Shown here piece by piece: positions 1 through 6,273 of a DNA stretch of 29,218 nucleotides. Made by a program: the position numbers and the translations under genes. Each line of letters begins with the position of its first letter. Position 1 is the stretch's first letter. The notes below the pieces were generated by a model that was given only the letters and a program-made list of their open reading frames with translations, was not told the origin of the DNA and did not search any database. The stretch is from Lachnospiraceae bacterium UBA7196 (lineage in GTDB: Bacteria; Bacillota; Clostridia; Lachnospirales; Lachnospiraceae). The stretch covers positions 1 through 29,218 of the forward strand of contig DKUU01000010.1 of the NCBI GenBank assembly GCA_002490835.1, in the 5' to 3' direction.

Positions 1-508
1 GCACCCCAAAAACATACTGCTCATGTCTATCACTCGCGACGTGTCAAACCCGCTCACATCCAGACTCTCCAGATACCCGCACTCAGAAAACATACTGCTC
101 ATGTCTGTCACTCGCGACGTGTCAAACCCGCCCACATCCAGACTCTCCAAACGGTTGCACCCAGAAAACATCCTGCTCATGTCTGTCACTTGCGACGTGT
201 CAAACCCGCTCACATCCAGACTCTCCAACCAGTAGCAATAGGCAAACATGTACTGCATATCTGTCACTTGCGACGTGTTAAATCCGCTCAAGTCCAGACT
301 CGTCAGACCGTTGCACTGTTCAAACATATAACTCATATCTGTCACTTGCGACGTGTCAAATCCACTCACATCCAGACTCATCAGCTTGTAACACGTGTAA
401 AACATATTTGACATGTTCTTCACGCCGTCCGTATGAAACCCACTCAAATCGACGGCTGTCATATTATAGCACTCATAAAACATACCGGAAGCGTCCGTCA
501 TACCCGTG
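1..508 (-). repeat. 78-bp in-frame tandem repeats encoding DUF285 units
   Basis: The word gtgtcaaacc or a close variant recurs at 41, 119, 197, 275 and 353, exactly 78 bp apart, with a more diverged unit at 431. Each unit encodes 26 residues. Units nearer the window edge are almost identical, while the N-terminal units (FHTDGVKNMSNMF and TGMTDASGMF) are diverged. This gradient is typical of an array that expands or contracts by unequal recombination. The array continues past position 1. Confidence 0.9.
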
Positions 509-1092
509 ACTTTCACTTCCGCAGTTTTTATCTGCCCTCCCCATTTGTCCCAAGGCGCTTTTCTTCTCCCAGTCCCCGTATATTCCCAATCCCCGCTGCC
601 TTCCACCGTCAGCTTTCCTGCCGCGTCGATCCGCCACTCGATATCGTTAGACTTGCCGCTCGCAATATCGTCCCCTTCCGCCGTCATGACTGCCGGGACG
701 CCCATCGTCAGGTCATTGTCTGAGACTGAAATTTCCTCCTGCGGCGCGTCGTTTTCCGACACGGTGGGCGCGCCGTCCCCATTCTCCGCAGGCGCGGGCA
801 TCTCCCCGCCGGATATGCCGTCCTCCGCAGGCGCAGAAATCTCCCCGTCAGGCTTTTCGGTTTTCTCCCCTTCCGCAGGCGCGGTCGTCTCCCCGCCCGG
901 CTTTTCGGTTTCTTTCTTATCCCCATCTACCGGCGCCGAAGGGTCCGCCGGAGTATTCTCCGACACGGAAGGAATCTCCTCTTTCGCCCATGCCACGGAC
1001 ACGGAGCCTAAATCCGCCAATAAAAGGCTGATACAGAAAAATCCTGTCACCAGCCTGCGCCTTATCTGTCCCGCCTTTGTTGTTCGTCTCAT
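1..1092 (-). CDS. BspA-like DUF285 leucine-rich-type repeat surface protein, 3' end outside window
   Basis: The frame is open for 364 codons from ATG at 1092 to the window edge, with no stop, so the C-terminus is missing. GGAGG sits 5 bases before the ATG. Residues 1-36 form a signal peptide: basic start MRRTTKAGQIRRR, hydrophobic core, then AWA before KEE. Residues about 37-125 are a Pro/Glu/Ala-rich low-complexity stretch with repeats such as EKPGGE and APAE, probably a cell-wall spacer. From about residue 195 onward come 26-residue DUF285 units of the type SGFDTSQVTDMSxMFxxC. Proteins with this repeat (BspA-like) are usually secreted or wall-anchored and are often adhesins; that role is inferred here. 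An anchor such as LPXTG would lie outside the window. Expression may be switched by the G-tract promoter upstream. The repeat-family call is firm; the function is not. Confidence 0.88.
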   Translation of the reverse strand, partial: MRRTTKAGQIRRRLVTGFFCISLLLADLGSVSVAWAKEEIPSVSENTPADPSAPVDGDKKETEKPGGETTAPAEGEKTEKPDGEISAPAEDGISGGEMPAPAENGDGAPTVSENDAPQEEISVSDNDLTMGVPAVMTAEGDDIASGKSNDIEWRIDAAGKLTVEGSGDWEYTGTGRRKAPWDKWGGQIKTAEVKVTGMTDASGMFYECYNMTAVDLSGFHTDGVKNMSNMFYTCYKLMSLDVSGFDTSQVTDMSYMFEQCNGLTSLDLSGFNTSQVTDMQYMFAYCYWLESLDVSGFDTSQVTDMSRMFSGCNRLESLDVGGFDTSRVTDMSSMFSECGYLESLDVSGFDTSRVIDMSSMFLGC

Positions 1093-1188
1093 TGTTACCT
1101 CCATGCCGGAGCCGTAAACCGGACTCCCTTGTAATCTTCTGTTTTCTCGCCGTTATCATGCGTATTTCCCGCACAATTACTCTATTTT

Positions 1189-1219
1189 ATCTTACCCCCC
1201 CCCCCGTCGAATTTGTCAA
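1189..1219 (-). promoter_or_regulatory. Promoter with 11-G homopolymer in the spacer (candidate phase-variable promoter)
   Basis: On the minus strand a perfect -35 box TTGACA (1214-1219) is followed by AATTCGAC, eleven G (1195-1205) and a -10-like TAAGAT (1189-1194). The spacer is 19 bp, 2 bp longer than the 17-bp optimum. Loss of two G would restore 17 bp. Transcription would start near 1182 and leave a leader of about 90 nt before the DUF285 gene. The -10 box is only a 4/6 match, and a TAAAAT lies 5 bp further on. Homopolymer tracts between promoter boxes are an established slipped-strand switch in other bacteria. Confidence 0.7.
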
Positions 1220-1260
1220 GAAGCCGCTTATTTCCATATGCGGACCTGCGCATAAAGTGA

Positions 1261-1302
1261 GGGTGCCGCTCGATCATCTCATTTGATGATTTTGCGACAC
1301 CC
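1261..1302. repeat. Imperfect inverted repeat/hairpin downstream of the Rpn remnant
   Basis: The arms GGGTG/CACCC (1261-1265, 1298-1302), CGC/GCG (1267-1269, 1294-1296) and ATCATC/GATGAT (1273-1278, 1285-1290) nest into one broken stem with a 6-nt loop. There is no clear T-run on either strand, so it is at best a weak terminator. It could also be an end of a degenerate mobile element next to the Rpn fragment. Confidence 0.5.
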
Positions 1303-1336
1303 CCTGTACTTTTCCTATTTCACAATATCCTGTGCA

Positions 1337-1912
1337 CTATTCTGATTCCATCCTTTTTTTAGCTGCCCGATAAGCTTCCACTGTCGTTCCCAGCCCCGCA
1401 CAGGCTTCTGCCAAACCTACATGAAAGCTCTCCATAGCATGTTCTACATTGGAGACCAGAATATGATCGGCTTCTTTCTGTCCACGTTCCATGCCTTGTT
1501 TTATTCCTTGTTCCATTCCCTTCCGGATTCCATAATTCTCCGCAGATTTTAGACCGCGGTAATACTCCTCACGGGCTTCAGACTGCATCTTCGCCTTTTC
1601 ATCTGCTGTCAGTTCTTTCAGGGTGACTACACACTCTCTGATACTCTCATCCTTTTCCGCCAACATTCGCATCTCCTCCCATGTCTGCGCCTTAAAAAGA
1701 CGCGCCCAGTGATATAGTTCCGGCCATATCTCCTCATCCGCTTCGTTATCCAGCTGGTTCAATTGTAACATACGAATTGACAGTTTGTCACTATATTTAT
1801 GTGCGGTATCTAAATTATAGAAGAAATAATCCAGATATAATTTTTCTGGAAAACCTTGCGGCGTAAAATCAAGGATTCCGATATGTATCGTCTCCTTTGC
1901 AAGCCTGTCTGT
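1337..1912 (-). pseudogene. Rpn family PD-(D/E)XK nuclease/putative transposase, N-terminal part lost
   Basis: The conceptual product from about position 1912 to TAG at 1337 matches the C-terminal half of Rpn-type (recombination-promoting nuclease) proteins: a strand like IHIGILDF, then YSDKLSIRMLQLNQLD, then WARLFKAQTWEEMRMLAEKD, an EAREEYYRG stretch, and the glycine-punctuated tail (GIRKGMEQGIKQGMERGQKE) common in this family. The catalytic PD-(D/E)XK half, normally the first 120 or so residues of a roughly 300-residue protein, is absent. The frame stays open upstream to 2041, but that stretch runs through two terminator hairpins and has no family resemblance. No ribosome binding site or start was found at the join. 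I read it as a 5'-deleted remnant. Confidence 0.7.
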
Positions 1913-1916
1913 GCGT

Positions 1917-1945
1917 AAAAAAATCGTCGCTCGGCAGCGACGATT
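1917..1945 (-). terminator. Strong Rho-independent terminator
   Basis: A perfect 10-bp stem AATCGTCGCT/AGCGACGATT with a 4-nt loop is followed on the minus strand by a run of T ending at 1917. An 8-bp hairpin GAGAATGC-ttc-GCATTCTC (1948-1966) precedes it. This is a second stop about 60 nt beyond the rplA terminator. It may have belonged to whatever sequence replaced the 5' part of the Rpn gene. Confidence 0.8.
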
Positions 1946-2003
1946 AAGAGAATGCTTCGCATTCTCCCTAAATGATTTACACTGTCGCACTTTCCTAATG
2001 GTT

Positions 2004-2035
2004 AAAAAAGAGCGCCCTGCCCAAGCAGAACGCTC
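2004..2035 (-). terminator. Terminator of the rplK-rplA transcript
   Basis: On the minus strand, 37 nt after the rplA stop codon, GAGCGTTCTGC and GCAGGGCGCTC form an 11-bp stem with two G-T pairs and a 4-nt loop, followed by six T (2004-2009). It is a textbook intrinsic terminator in the correct place and orientation. Confidence 0.9.
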
Positions 2036-2072
2036 TCCCATTTCATTTTTCTTTTTCTGACACTTCTGTCAT

Positions 2073-2762
2073 TTAGAACTTCGCCACATTCACCTTCACG
2101 CCGGGGCCCATGGTGGTAGCCAGTGTGATGCTTCTAAGATACTGACCCTTTAATGCAGCGGGCTTTGCCTTAACGATCGCTTCCATCAGCGCGTCAAAGT
2201 TCTCCTGCAGCTTGCTCTCCTCAAAAGAGGTCTTGCCAACCGGTACGTGGATGATGTTTGCCTTATCCAGTCTGTACTCGATCTTACCGGCTTTGATATC
2301 GTTGATCGCCTTTGTCACGTCCATGGTGACCGTACCTGCCTTGGGGTTGGGCATCAGGCCTTTCGGACCAAGCACCTTACCCAGACGGCCCACAACGCCC
2401 ATCATGTCGGGGGTTGCCACCACTACGTCAAAATCAAGCCAGCCTTCGTTCTGGATCTTGGGGATCAGCTCCTCGCCGCCTACGTGATCGGCGCCCGCTG
2501 CCTCCGCCTCGTTTACCTTATCGCCCTTTGCAAATACAAGGACGCGCACCGTCTTACCGGTTCCGTTGGGCAGCACCACCGCGCCGCGGATCTGCTGCTC
2601 TGCGTGACGGCCGTCACAGCCTGTTCTGATGTGAACCTCCACCGTCTCGTCGAATTTCGCTGTCGCTGTCTTTTTAACCAAGGCGATTGCCTCCGCGGTA
2701 TCGTACTGTACGGAACGATCTACCAGCTTGGCCGCCTCCTGATATTTTTTACCGTGTTTCAT
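2073..2762 (-). CDS. rplA: 50S ribosomal protein L1
   Basis: This 229-residue protein has the usual length for bacterial L1. Recognisable stretches are the N-terminal MKHGKKYQEAAKLVD, the DETVEVHIRTGCD strand, the hallmark GRLGKVLGPKGLMPNPKAGT in the second domain, and the C-terminal TMGPGVKVN. L1 binds 23S rRNA at the stalk that moves the E-site tRNA. In many bacteria it also represses its own operon by binding the L11-L1 mRNA. It follows rplK by 13 nt on the same strand, so the two are almost certainly co-transcribed, and a terminator lies 37 nt downstream. Identification is certain; nothing is unusual. Confidence 0.98.
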   Translation of the reverse strand: MKHGKKYQEAAKLVDRSVQYDTAEAIALVKKTATAKFDETVEVHIRTGCDGRHAEQQIRGAVVLPNGTGKTVRVLVFAKGDKVNEAEAAGADHVGGEELIPKIQNEGWLDFDVVVATPDMMGVVGRLGKVLGPKGLMPNPKAGTVTMDVTKAINDIKAGKIEYRLDKANIIHVPVGKTSFEESKLQENFDALMEAIVKAKPAALKGQYLRSITLATTMGPGVKVNVAKF

Positions 2763-2775
2763 CTCGAACCCTCCA

Positions 2776-3201
2776 TTACTCTTCTACTGTGATGCCCATG
2801 CTTCTCGCAGTACCGGCGATCATGCTCATTGCCGCCTCAACGCTCGCCGCGTTTAAGTCAGGCATTTTCATCTCCGCGATCTCCTGAAGCTTCGCCTTGG
2901 AAATCGTTGCTACCTTCGCCTTGTTGGGGGTAGCGGAACCGGACTTGATGTTGCACGCCTTCTTTAAGAGTACCGCTGCAGGGGGAGTCTTCGTGATGAA
3001 GCTGAAGCTTCTGTCTGCATACACTGTGATGACAACCGGGATGATCACGTCGCCCTTGTCGGCCGTCTTTGCGTTGAACTGTTTGGTAAATTCAACGATG
3101 TTTACCCCGTGCTGTCCAAGTGCAGGACCAACCGGGGGCGCCGGCGTTGCCTTGCCGGCAGGAATCTGTAACTTAATGTAGCCTTCTACTTTCTTTGCCA
3201 T
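2776..3201 (-). CDS. rplK: 50S ribosomal protein L11
   Basis: The start is ATG at 3201 (MAKKVEGYIKLQIPAGKATP), 7 nt after GGAGG. A longer reading to 3279 runs through intergenic hairpins and is rejected. The product is 141 residues, the standard length. It contains the Pro-rich N-terminal signature PAPPVGPALGQHGVNI and the C-terminal rRNA-binding GTARSMGITVEE. L11 supports the GTPase-associated centre of the 50S subunit, where elongation factors act and where RelA senses uncharged tRNA. It lies between nusG (223-nt gap filled with hairpins) and rplA (13-nt gap), the standard clostridial order. Confidence 0.98.
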   Translation of the reverse strand: MAKKVEGYIKLQIPAGKATPAPPVGPALGQHGVNIVEFTKQFNAKTADKGDVIIPVVITVYADRSFSFITKTPPAAVLLKKACNIKSGSATPNKAKVATISKAKLQEIAEMKMPDLNAASVEAAMSMIAGTARSMGITVEE

Positions 3202-3243
3202 TTCGGCACCTCCTAATATTATTGTGGTTCGGACGCCTCTCCG

Positions 3244-3422
3244 CTTGTCTGTCACAATCTGCGAGATTGTCGAAGACAAGCTCGGGTTTTAAATGCGAAG
3301 CATTTTAAACCAGCTCCCACACACATATCTACACCGCCGAAGCGGGCAAATACCCTATTTAGTACAGTTCAGCCCACGCCCGAGTTCGCGAAGCGAATCT
3401 CGCGATTGAGCTTTGCTCAATC
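3244..3422 (-). repeat. Cluster of five short-loop hairpins in the nusG-rplK intergenic region
   Basis: Five hairpins occupy the gap. CTTGTCT/AGACAAG encloses ACAATCT/AGATTGT (3244-3280). GGTTTTAAATGC pairs with GCATTTTAAACC with one mismatch and a GAA loop (3285-3311). CCGC/GCGG lies near 3334-3345. CGAG-TTCGC-gaa-GCGAA-CTCG spans 3381-3402. GATTGAGC-ttt-GCTCAATC spans 3404-3422 and ends 2 nt from the nusG stop. None has a T-run, so they are not classical terminators. They could be RNA processing sites, a ribosomal-protein binding leader, or dispersed hairpin repeats. Confidence 0.7.
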
Positions 3423-3424
3423 TG

Positions 3425-3943
3425 CTAACGCATGCTCCGTACCTCCGCGAAGCTGATCTCCACGGGGGTCTCTCTGCCAAACAGCTCCACGTTGATGGTG
3501 GCTGTCTGCTTGCCATAATCGATCCTCTGCACGACGCCGACGGTATCTTTCCAGACGCCGGCCACCACCGCAATGGTATCGCCTTCCGCGAAATCGACGG
3601 TCATATTCTCCATCTTAATGCCCAGCGGCTTCATCTCCGCCTCGGTGAGCGGCACCGGCTTACTGCCCGGCCCTACAAAGCCTGTCACGCCTCTGGTATT
3701 TCTCACGACATACCAGGTGTCGTCGTTCATGATCATATTAATCAGAACATATCCGGGGAACATCTTTTTCTGAACGGTCTTACGCGCGCCGTTTTTCAAC
3801 TCGGTAACGTCCTGCATCGGCACCTTGACCTCCAGAATCTCTTCCTCCAGATGTCTGTTCTCGATTGTTTTCTCAATGTTGGCCTTTACCTTATTCTCAT
3901 AGCCGGAATAAGTATGCACAACATACCAATTTGCCTCTGCCAT
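3425..3943 (-). CDS. nusG: Transcription termination/antitermination factor NusG
   Basis: This 172-residue protein starts at ATG 3943, 6 nt after GGAGG. The N-terminal NGN domain begins WYVVHTYSGYENKVKANIEK and contains KMFPGYVLINMIMNDDTWYVVRNTRGVTGFVG, the surface that contacts the RNA polymerase clamp. A C-terminal KOW domain follows (about 120-170), with EGDTIAVVAGVWKDTVGVV and a final SFAEV. NusG travels with RNA polymerase; it modulates pausing and termination and can couple to the ribosome. It lies directly after secE (40-nt gap) and before rplK, matching the conserved Firmicutes order. Length and motifs are normal. Confidence 0.98.
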   Translation of the reverse strand: MAEANWYVVHTYSGYENKVKANIEKTIENRHLEEEILEVKVPMQDVTELKNGARKTVQKKMFPGYVLINMIMNDDTWYVVRNTRGVTGFVGPGSKPVPLTEAEMKPLGIKMENMTVDFAEGDTIAVVAGVWKDTVGVVQRIDYGKQTATINVELFGRETPVEISFAEVRSMR

Positions 3944-3983
3944 ACGGATCCTCCCTGTCTAAGCTTTTCGATCGATAGTCCGC

Positions 3984-4196
3984 CTAAAACTTTAACTGTG
4001 TGATAAAGTCAACGCCATACTGCAGACCGAAATCAAGCACCGCGATGATTGCTCCCACTACAAGGGAAATCGCGACGACCGCTATGGACTGCTTCAGGAG
4101 AGAATCCTTGTCCGGCCATGTAATCTTCTGAAACTCAGCCTTTACACCATCAAAAAATTTGACTGCTTTCTTCTCTGTTTTTGCCGAATCCGCCAT
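3984..4196 (-). CDS. secE: Preprotein translocase subunit SecE
   Basis: This 70-residue protein has a charged cytoplasmic N-terminus (MADSAKTEKKAVKFFDGVKAEF), the conserved KITWPDKDSLLKQ segment that lies along the membrane face, and a single transmembrane helix (about residues 38-60, IAVVAISLVVGAIIAVL). This is the short Gram-positive SecE form with one helix instead of three. SecE clamps the two halves of SecY in the protein-export channel. It sits between rpmG (33-nt gap) and nusG. GGAG lies about 10 nt before the ATG. Confidence 0.97.
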   Translation of the reverse strand: MADSAKTEKKAVKFFDGVKAEFQKITWPDKDSLLKQSIAVVAISLVVGAIIAVLDFGLQYGVDFITQLKF

Positions 4197-4229
4197 AATC
4201 GCTTATCTCCTTTTTCCAAACGACGTTAA

Positions 4230-4379
4230 TTACTTCGTCTCCTTATGCAGGGTATGTCTCTTGCAGAATCTGCAATACTTCTTGGTCTCCATCCTGTCGG
4301 GATGGGTCTTCTTATCCTTCGTCGTATTGTAGTTACGCTGCTTGCATTCCGTACAAGCCAATGTGATCCTTGTGCGCAT
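4230..4379 (-). CDS. rpmG: 50S ribosomal protein L33
   Basis: A small 49-residue gene starts at ATG 4379 after GGAGGTGGCAAA and ends with TAA at 4230-4232. The product begins MRTRITLACTECKQRNYNT and ends CRFCKRHTLHKETK. It keeps both CxxC pairs (CTEC and CRFC), so it is the zinc-binding form of L33. It is the first gene of the rpmG-secE-nusG block, with a strong promoter about 80 nt upstream. A longer open frame in another register covers the same bases and is a shadow. Confidence 0.96.
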   Translation of the reverse strand: MRTRITLACTECKQRNYNTTKDKKTHPDRMETKKYCRFCKRHTLHKETK

Positions 4380-4455
4380 TTTGCCACCTCCAGTGTATTA
4401 CGATCTTTACTATTTTGAGCATAAAAAAAAGACCTGAATCTCATCTCGTTCACAC

Positions 4456-4484
4456 AATATATCACACGGCGCGCTGCAAGTCAA
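4456..4484 (-). promoter_or_regulatory. Sigma-A promoter of the rpmG-secE-nusG operon
   Basis: On the minus strand TTGACT (4479-4484) and TATATT (4456-4461) are separated by exactly 17 bp. Transcription would start near 4449, about 70 nt before rpmG. Most of the remaining gap up to 4615 is A/T-rich and shows nothing else recognisable. Confidence 0.8.
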
Positions 4485-4618
4485 CTGTTTTGCTTTATTT
4501 TCTTCTAAAAAAAATTTATTTTTTTGCCTGAAGCCTCTTTACAAAACATAAGGACGATACGATATATAAAATAACAGTATCATTGCGCGGAAAATTATAG
4601 GCAAATTTCCGCAAATAC

Positions 4619-4647
4619 TTGCTTTTTTCGATAAAAACGAATATGAT
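4619..4647 (+). promoter_or_regulatory. Probable sigma-A promoter of the FliD-like gene
   Basis: TTGCTT (4619-4624) and TATGAT (4642-4647) are 17 bp apart on the plus strand. The start would be near 4654, leaving a leader of about 95 nt. I did not find a convincing sigma-28 (SigD) flagellar promoter here, although AT-richness makes weak matches easy. Confidence 0.55.
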
Positions 4648-4677
4648 AGTAATATAAATAGGAAAGAATGCCCACGA

Positions 4678-4716
4678 AGACGCCTTGCAGGCTACGGATG
4701 GCCAACGGAGGTGTCT
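4678..4716 (+). other. Structured 5' leader of the FliD-like gene
   Basis: An 8-bp stem AGACGCCT/AGGTGTCT (4678-4685, 4709-4716) with one G-T pair encloses a smaller hairpin GGCT/GGCC. It lies in the transcribed leader, about 30 nt before the ribosome binding site. The paired shape is visible, but I could not match it to a known riboswitch. The c-di-GMP-I consensus was considered and not found. Confidence 0.4.
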
Positions 4717-4747
4717 ACGAGAATTTCACGGAAGAAAGGAGGGGCTT

Positions 4748-6061
4748 ATGTCTTTTAATACGATCCATAATTTAACGAATGTCTATAATTTCTACATGAC
4801 GACCTACGCGCCCAAGTCAAGTACGCCTTATGATACCCATAAGAAGAGCGAACTTCGCAGCGTGTATAATTCCATCGTAAAAATGAATAAGGAATCCCCT
4901 CTGTTCATTCTGGATACCAGCAAGGCATCGCAGCAGTTTGCCGTCGGCATCAAGGAAAACGCCAGAGAACTTCGCAATACCATCGCTTCTTTGGGCGGTC
5001 TTGACGAAGAGGAGCTTCTGAATAAAAAGGTGGCCTATTCGAGCAATGAAAATATTGCCACCGCAAAATATATCGGATCGAAAAAGCCGGACGACGACTT
5101 CCCTAATTATGAAGTAGAAGTAAATCATCTGGCCTCCACGCAGGTAAACCTCGGCAAGTTCCTGCCTGAAGACGAACCCGTAACGCTTGAACCCGATACC
5201 TACTCTTTCGATGTGGCGATCGACGATCTAAGCTACGAGTTCCAGTTCAGCATCAAATCGAGCAATACAAACCGGGATGTACAGGCGCGCCTGTGCCGCC
5301 TGATCAATAACGCGCACATCGGCATGTCGGCTCAGGTCGTCACGGACGATGAAGGAAACAGCGCCCTGCGGATGGAGTCCGACGCGACCGGCTTAAAAGA
5401 AGGCAAGAAGGCGCAGTTCATCATCTCCGACCAGCGCACCAGTAAAACCGCGGGCGTGGTGGATTATCTGGGACTTGACTATGTCTCTTCTCCCGCTACG
5501 AACGCTTCTTTCCTTGTAGACGGCGAAGAACATACCTCCACCGCCAACCACTACACGCTGGATAACACCTACGAGCTGCAGCTTAAAGGCGTGAGCAGCG
5601 AGGAAGGCGAGACGGCGACCATCGGCATCAAGACCGATGTGGAATCTTTAACAGAGAATATCAATACCCTTGTAAGGGGTTATAATTCCTTCCTGCAGGC
5701 AGTCTCAGAGTACCGTACCGACCAGCCCAAGAGTAACCGTCTCTTCAGCGAGATGAGCAGTGTGGCAAGGGTCTACGCAAAGGGCCTTACCTCCGCGGGA
5801 CTGAACCTGAATCTGGACGGCACGCTGGAAGTAGACAATAACGTCCTGCGCCAGAAGGCTACCAGCGAGGACGCAAAAGAGGCCTTCTCTTCCATGAAGG
5901 GCTTCACTAATTCCGTCCTGCGCAAGTCGAATCAGGTTGCCTTAAACCCGATGCACTACGTCAACAACGTGATCGTGGCCTACAAGAACCCCGGCAAGAA
6001 CTTCGCCAGCCCGTATATCACGAGTGCATACAGCGGGATGATGTTCAACAGTTATTGCTAG
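4748..6061 (+). CDS. FliD-like flagellar hook-associated (capping) protein-related
   Basis: The start is ATG 4748, since AAGGAGGGG lies 4 nt upstream; the frame is open back to 4685 but lacks an RBS there. The product has 437 residues. The middle (about 120-240) has the FliD/HAP2 pattern YEVEVNHLASTQVN followed by a TYSFDVAIDDLSYEFQFSI strand and NRDVQARLCRLINNAHIGMSAQVV. Later comes ESLTENINTLVRGYNSFLQAV, as in FliD helices. The usual N-terminal GLGSGID motif is missing, and the N-terminal 100 residues are unusual (LRSVYNSIVKMNKESPLFILD). No other flagellar gene is in the window. It may be a FliD paralogue used in flagellum assembly or as a surface protein. Family-level call only; a good terminator follows. 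Confidence 0.65.
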   Translation: MSFNTIHNLTNVYNFYMTTYAPKSSTPYDTHKKSELRSVYNSIVKMNKESPLFILDTSKASQQFAVGIKENARELRNTIASLGGLDEEELLNKKVAYSSNENIATAKYIGSKKPDDDFPNYEVEVNHLASTQVNLGKFLPEDEPVTLEPDTYSFDVAIDDLSYEFQFSIKSSNTNRDVQARLCRLINNAHIGMSAQVVTDDEGNSALRMESDATGLKEGKKAQFIISDQRTSKTAGVVDYLGLDYVSSPATNASFLVDGEEHTSTANHYTLDNTYELQLKGVSSEEGETATIGIKTDVESLTENINTLVRGYNSFLQAVSEYRTDQPKSNRLFSEMSSVARVYAKGLTSAGLNLNLDGTLEVDNNVLRQKATSEDAKEAFSSMKGFTNSVLRKSNQVALNPMHYVNNVIVAYKNPGKNFASPYITSAYSGMMFNSYC

Positions 6062-6083
6062 GGCACACACTCATAATGATACC

Positions 6084-6125
6084 AAAAGCGGTTGGTCTAT
6101 TGACCTGCCGCTTTTATTATTTATT
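6084..6125 (+). terminator. Terminator of the FliD-like gene
   Basis: AAAGCGG/CCGCTTT (6085-6091, 6108-6114) with inner GGTC-tatt-GACC is followed by a T-rich tract (TTTTATTATTTATT). It lies 23 nt after the stop codon. Confidence 0.85.
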
Positions 6126-6136
6126 AAATTGGCAGG

Positions 6137-6255
6137 ATAATAGAGGGTTATCTGAAAGTTCCGAAGCACTGTCTGAGCACCGTCATGCCGCAGGCATCAA
6201 CGGTGCGAGTTTGCGTAGTAGTTTGCGTAGTAACTTGCAGATAACCCTCTATTAT
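6137..6255. repeat. 119-bp element bounded by an 18-bp perfect inverted repeat
   Basis: ATAATAGAGGGTTATCTG (6137-6154) is exactly repeated in inverse at 6238-6255. Inside lies a second hairpin, GCACCGT/ACGGTGC (6177-6183, 6200-6206) around ATGCC-gca-GGCAT, and a direct repeat of AGTTTGCGTAGT (about 6208-6231). It sits between the convergent ends of the FliD-like and carboxyltransferase genes. It could be a small MITE-like element or a folded RNA. No flanking target duplication is obvious, and there is no T-run for termination. Confidence 0.75.
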
Positions 6256-6273
6256 GCTGCGCTTCTCTATCTA

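Noticed and set aside
1..508. CRISPR array
   Set aside because: The 78-bp units are continuous coding sequence in one frame; there are no unique spacers between short repeats.
1..723. Plus-strand open frames with repeated HICHLRRVKS-like peptides
   Set aside because: They are antisense shadows of the minus-strand DUF285 repeats; the minus frame has a signal peptide, an RBS and family motifs.
3202..3279. Longer N-terminus for L11
   Set aside because: It passes through intergenic hairpins; GGAGG and the universal MAKKV start are at 3201.
4226..4465. 79-residue minus-strand open frame
   Set aside because: It is out of frame with rpmG, has no RBS and shows no family resemblance; L33 with two CxxC pairs occupies the region.
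4654..4747. c-di-GMP-I (GEMM) riboswitch ahead of the FliD-like gene
   Set aside because: The conserved GEMM core and tetraloop-receptor segments are not present.
5930..6060. Frameshift at the end of the FliD-like gene
   Set aside because: The frame runs cleanly to a stop followed by a good terminator, so there is no sign of truncation.
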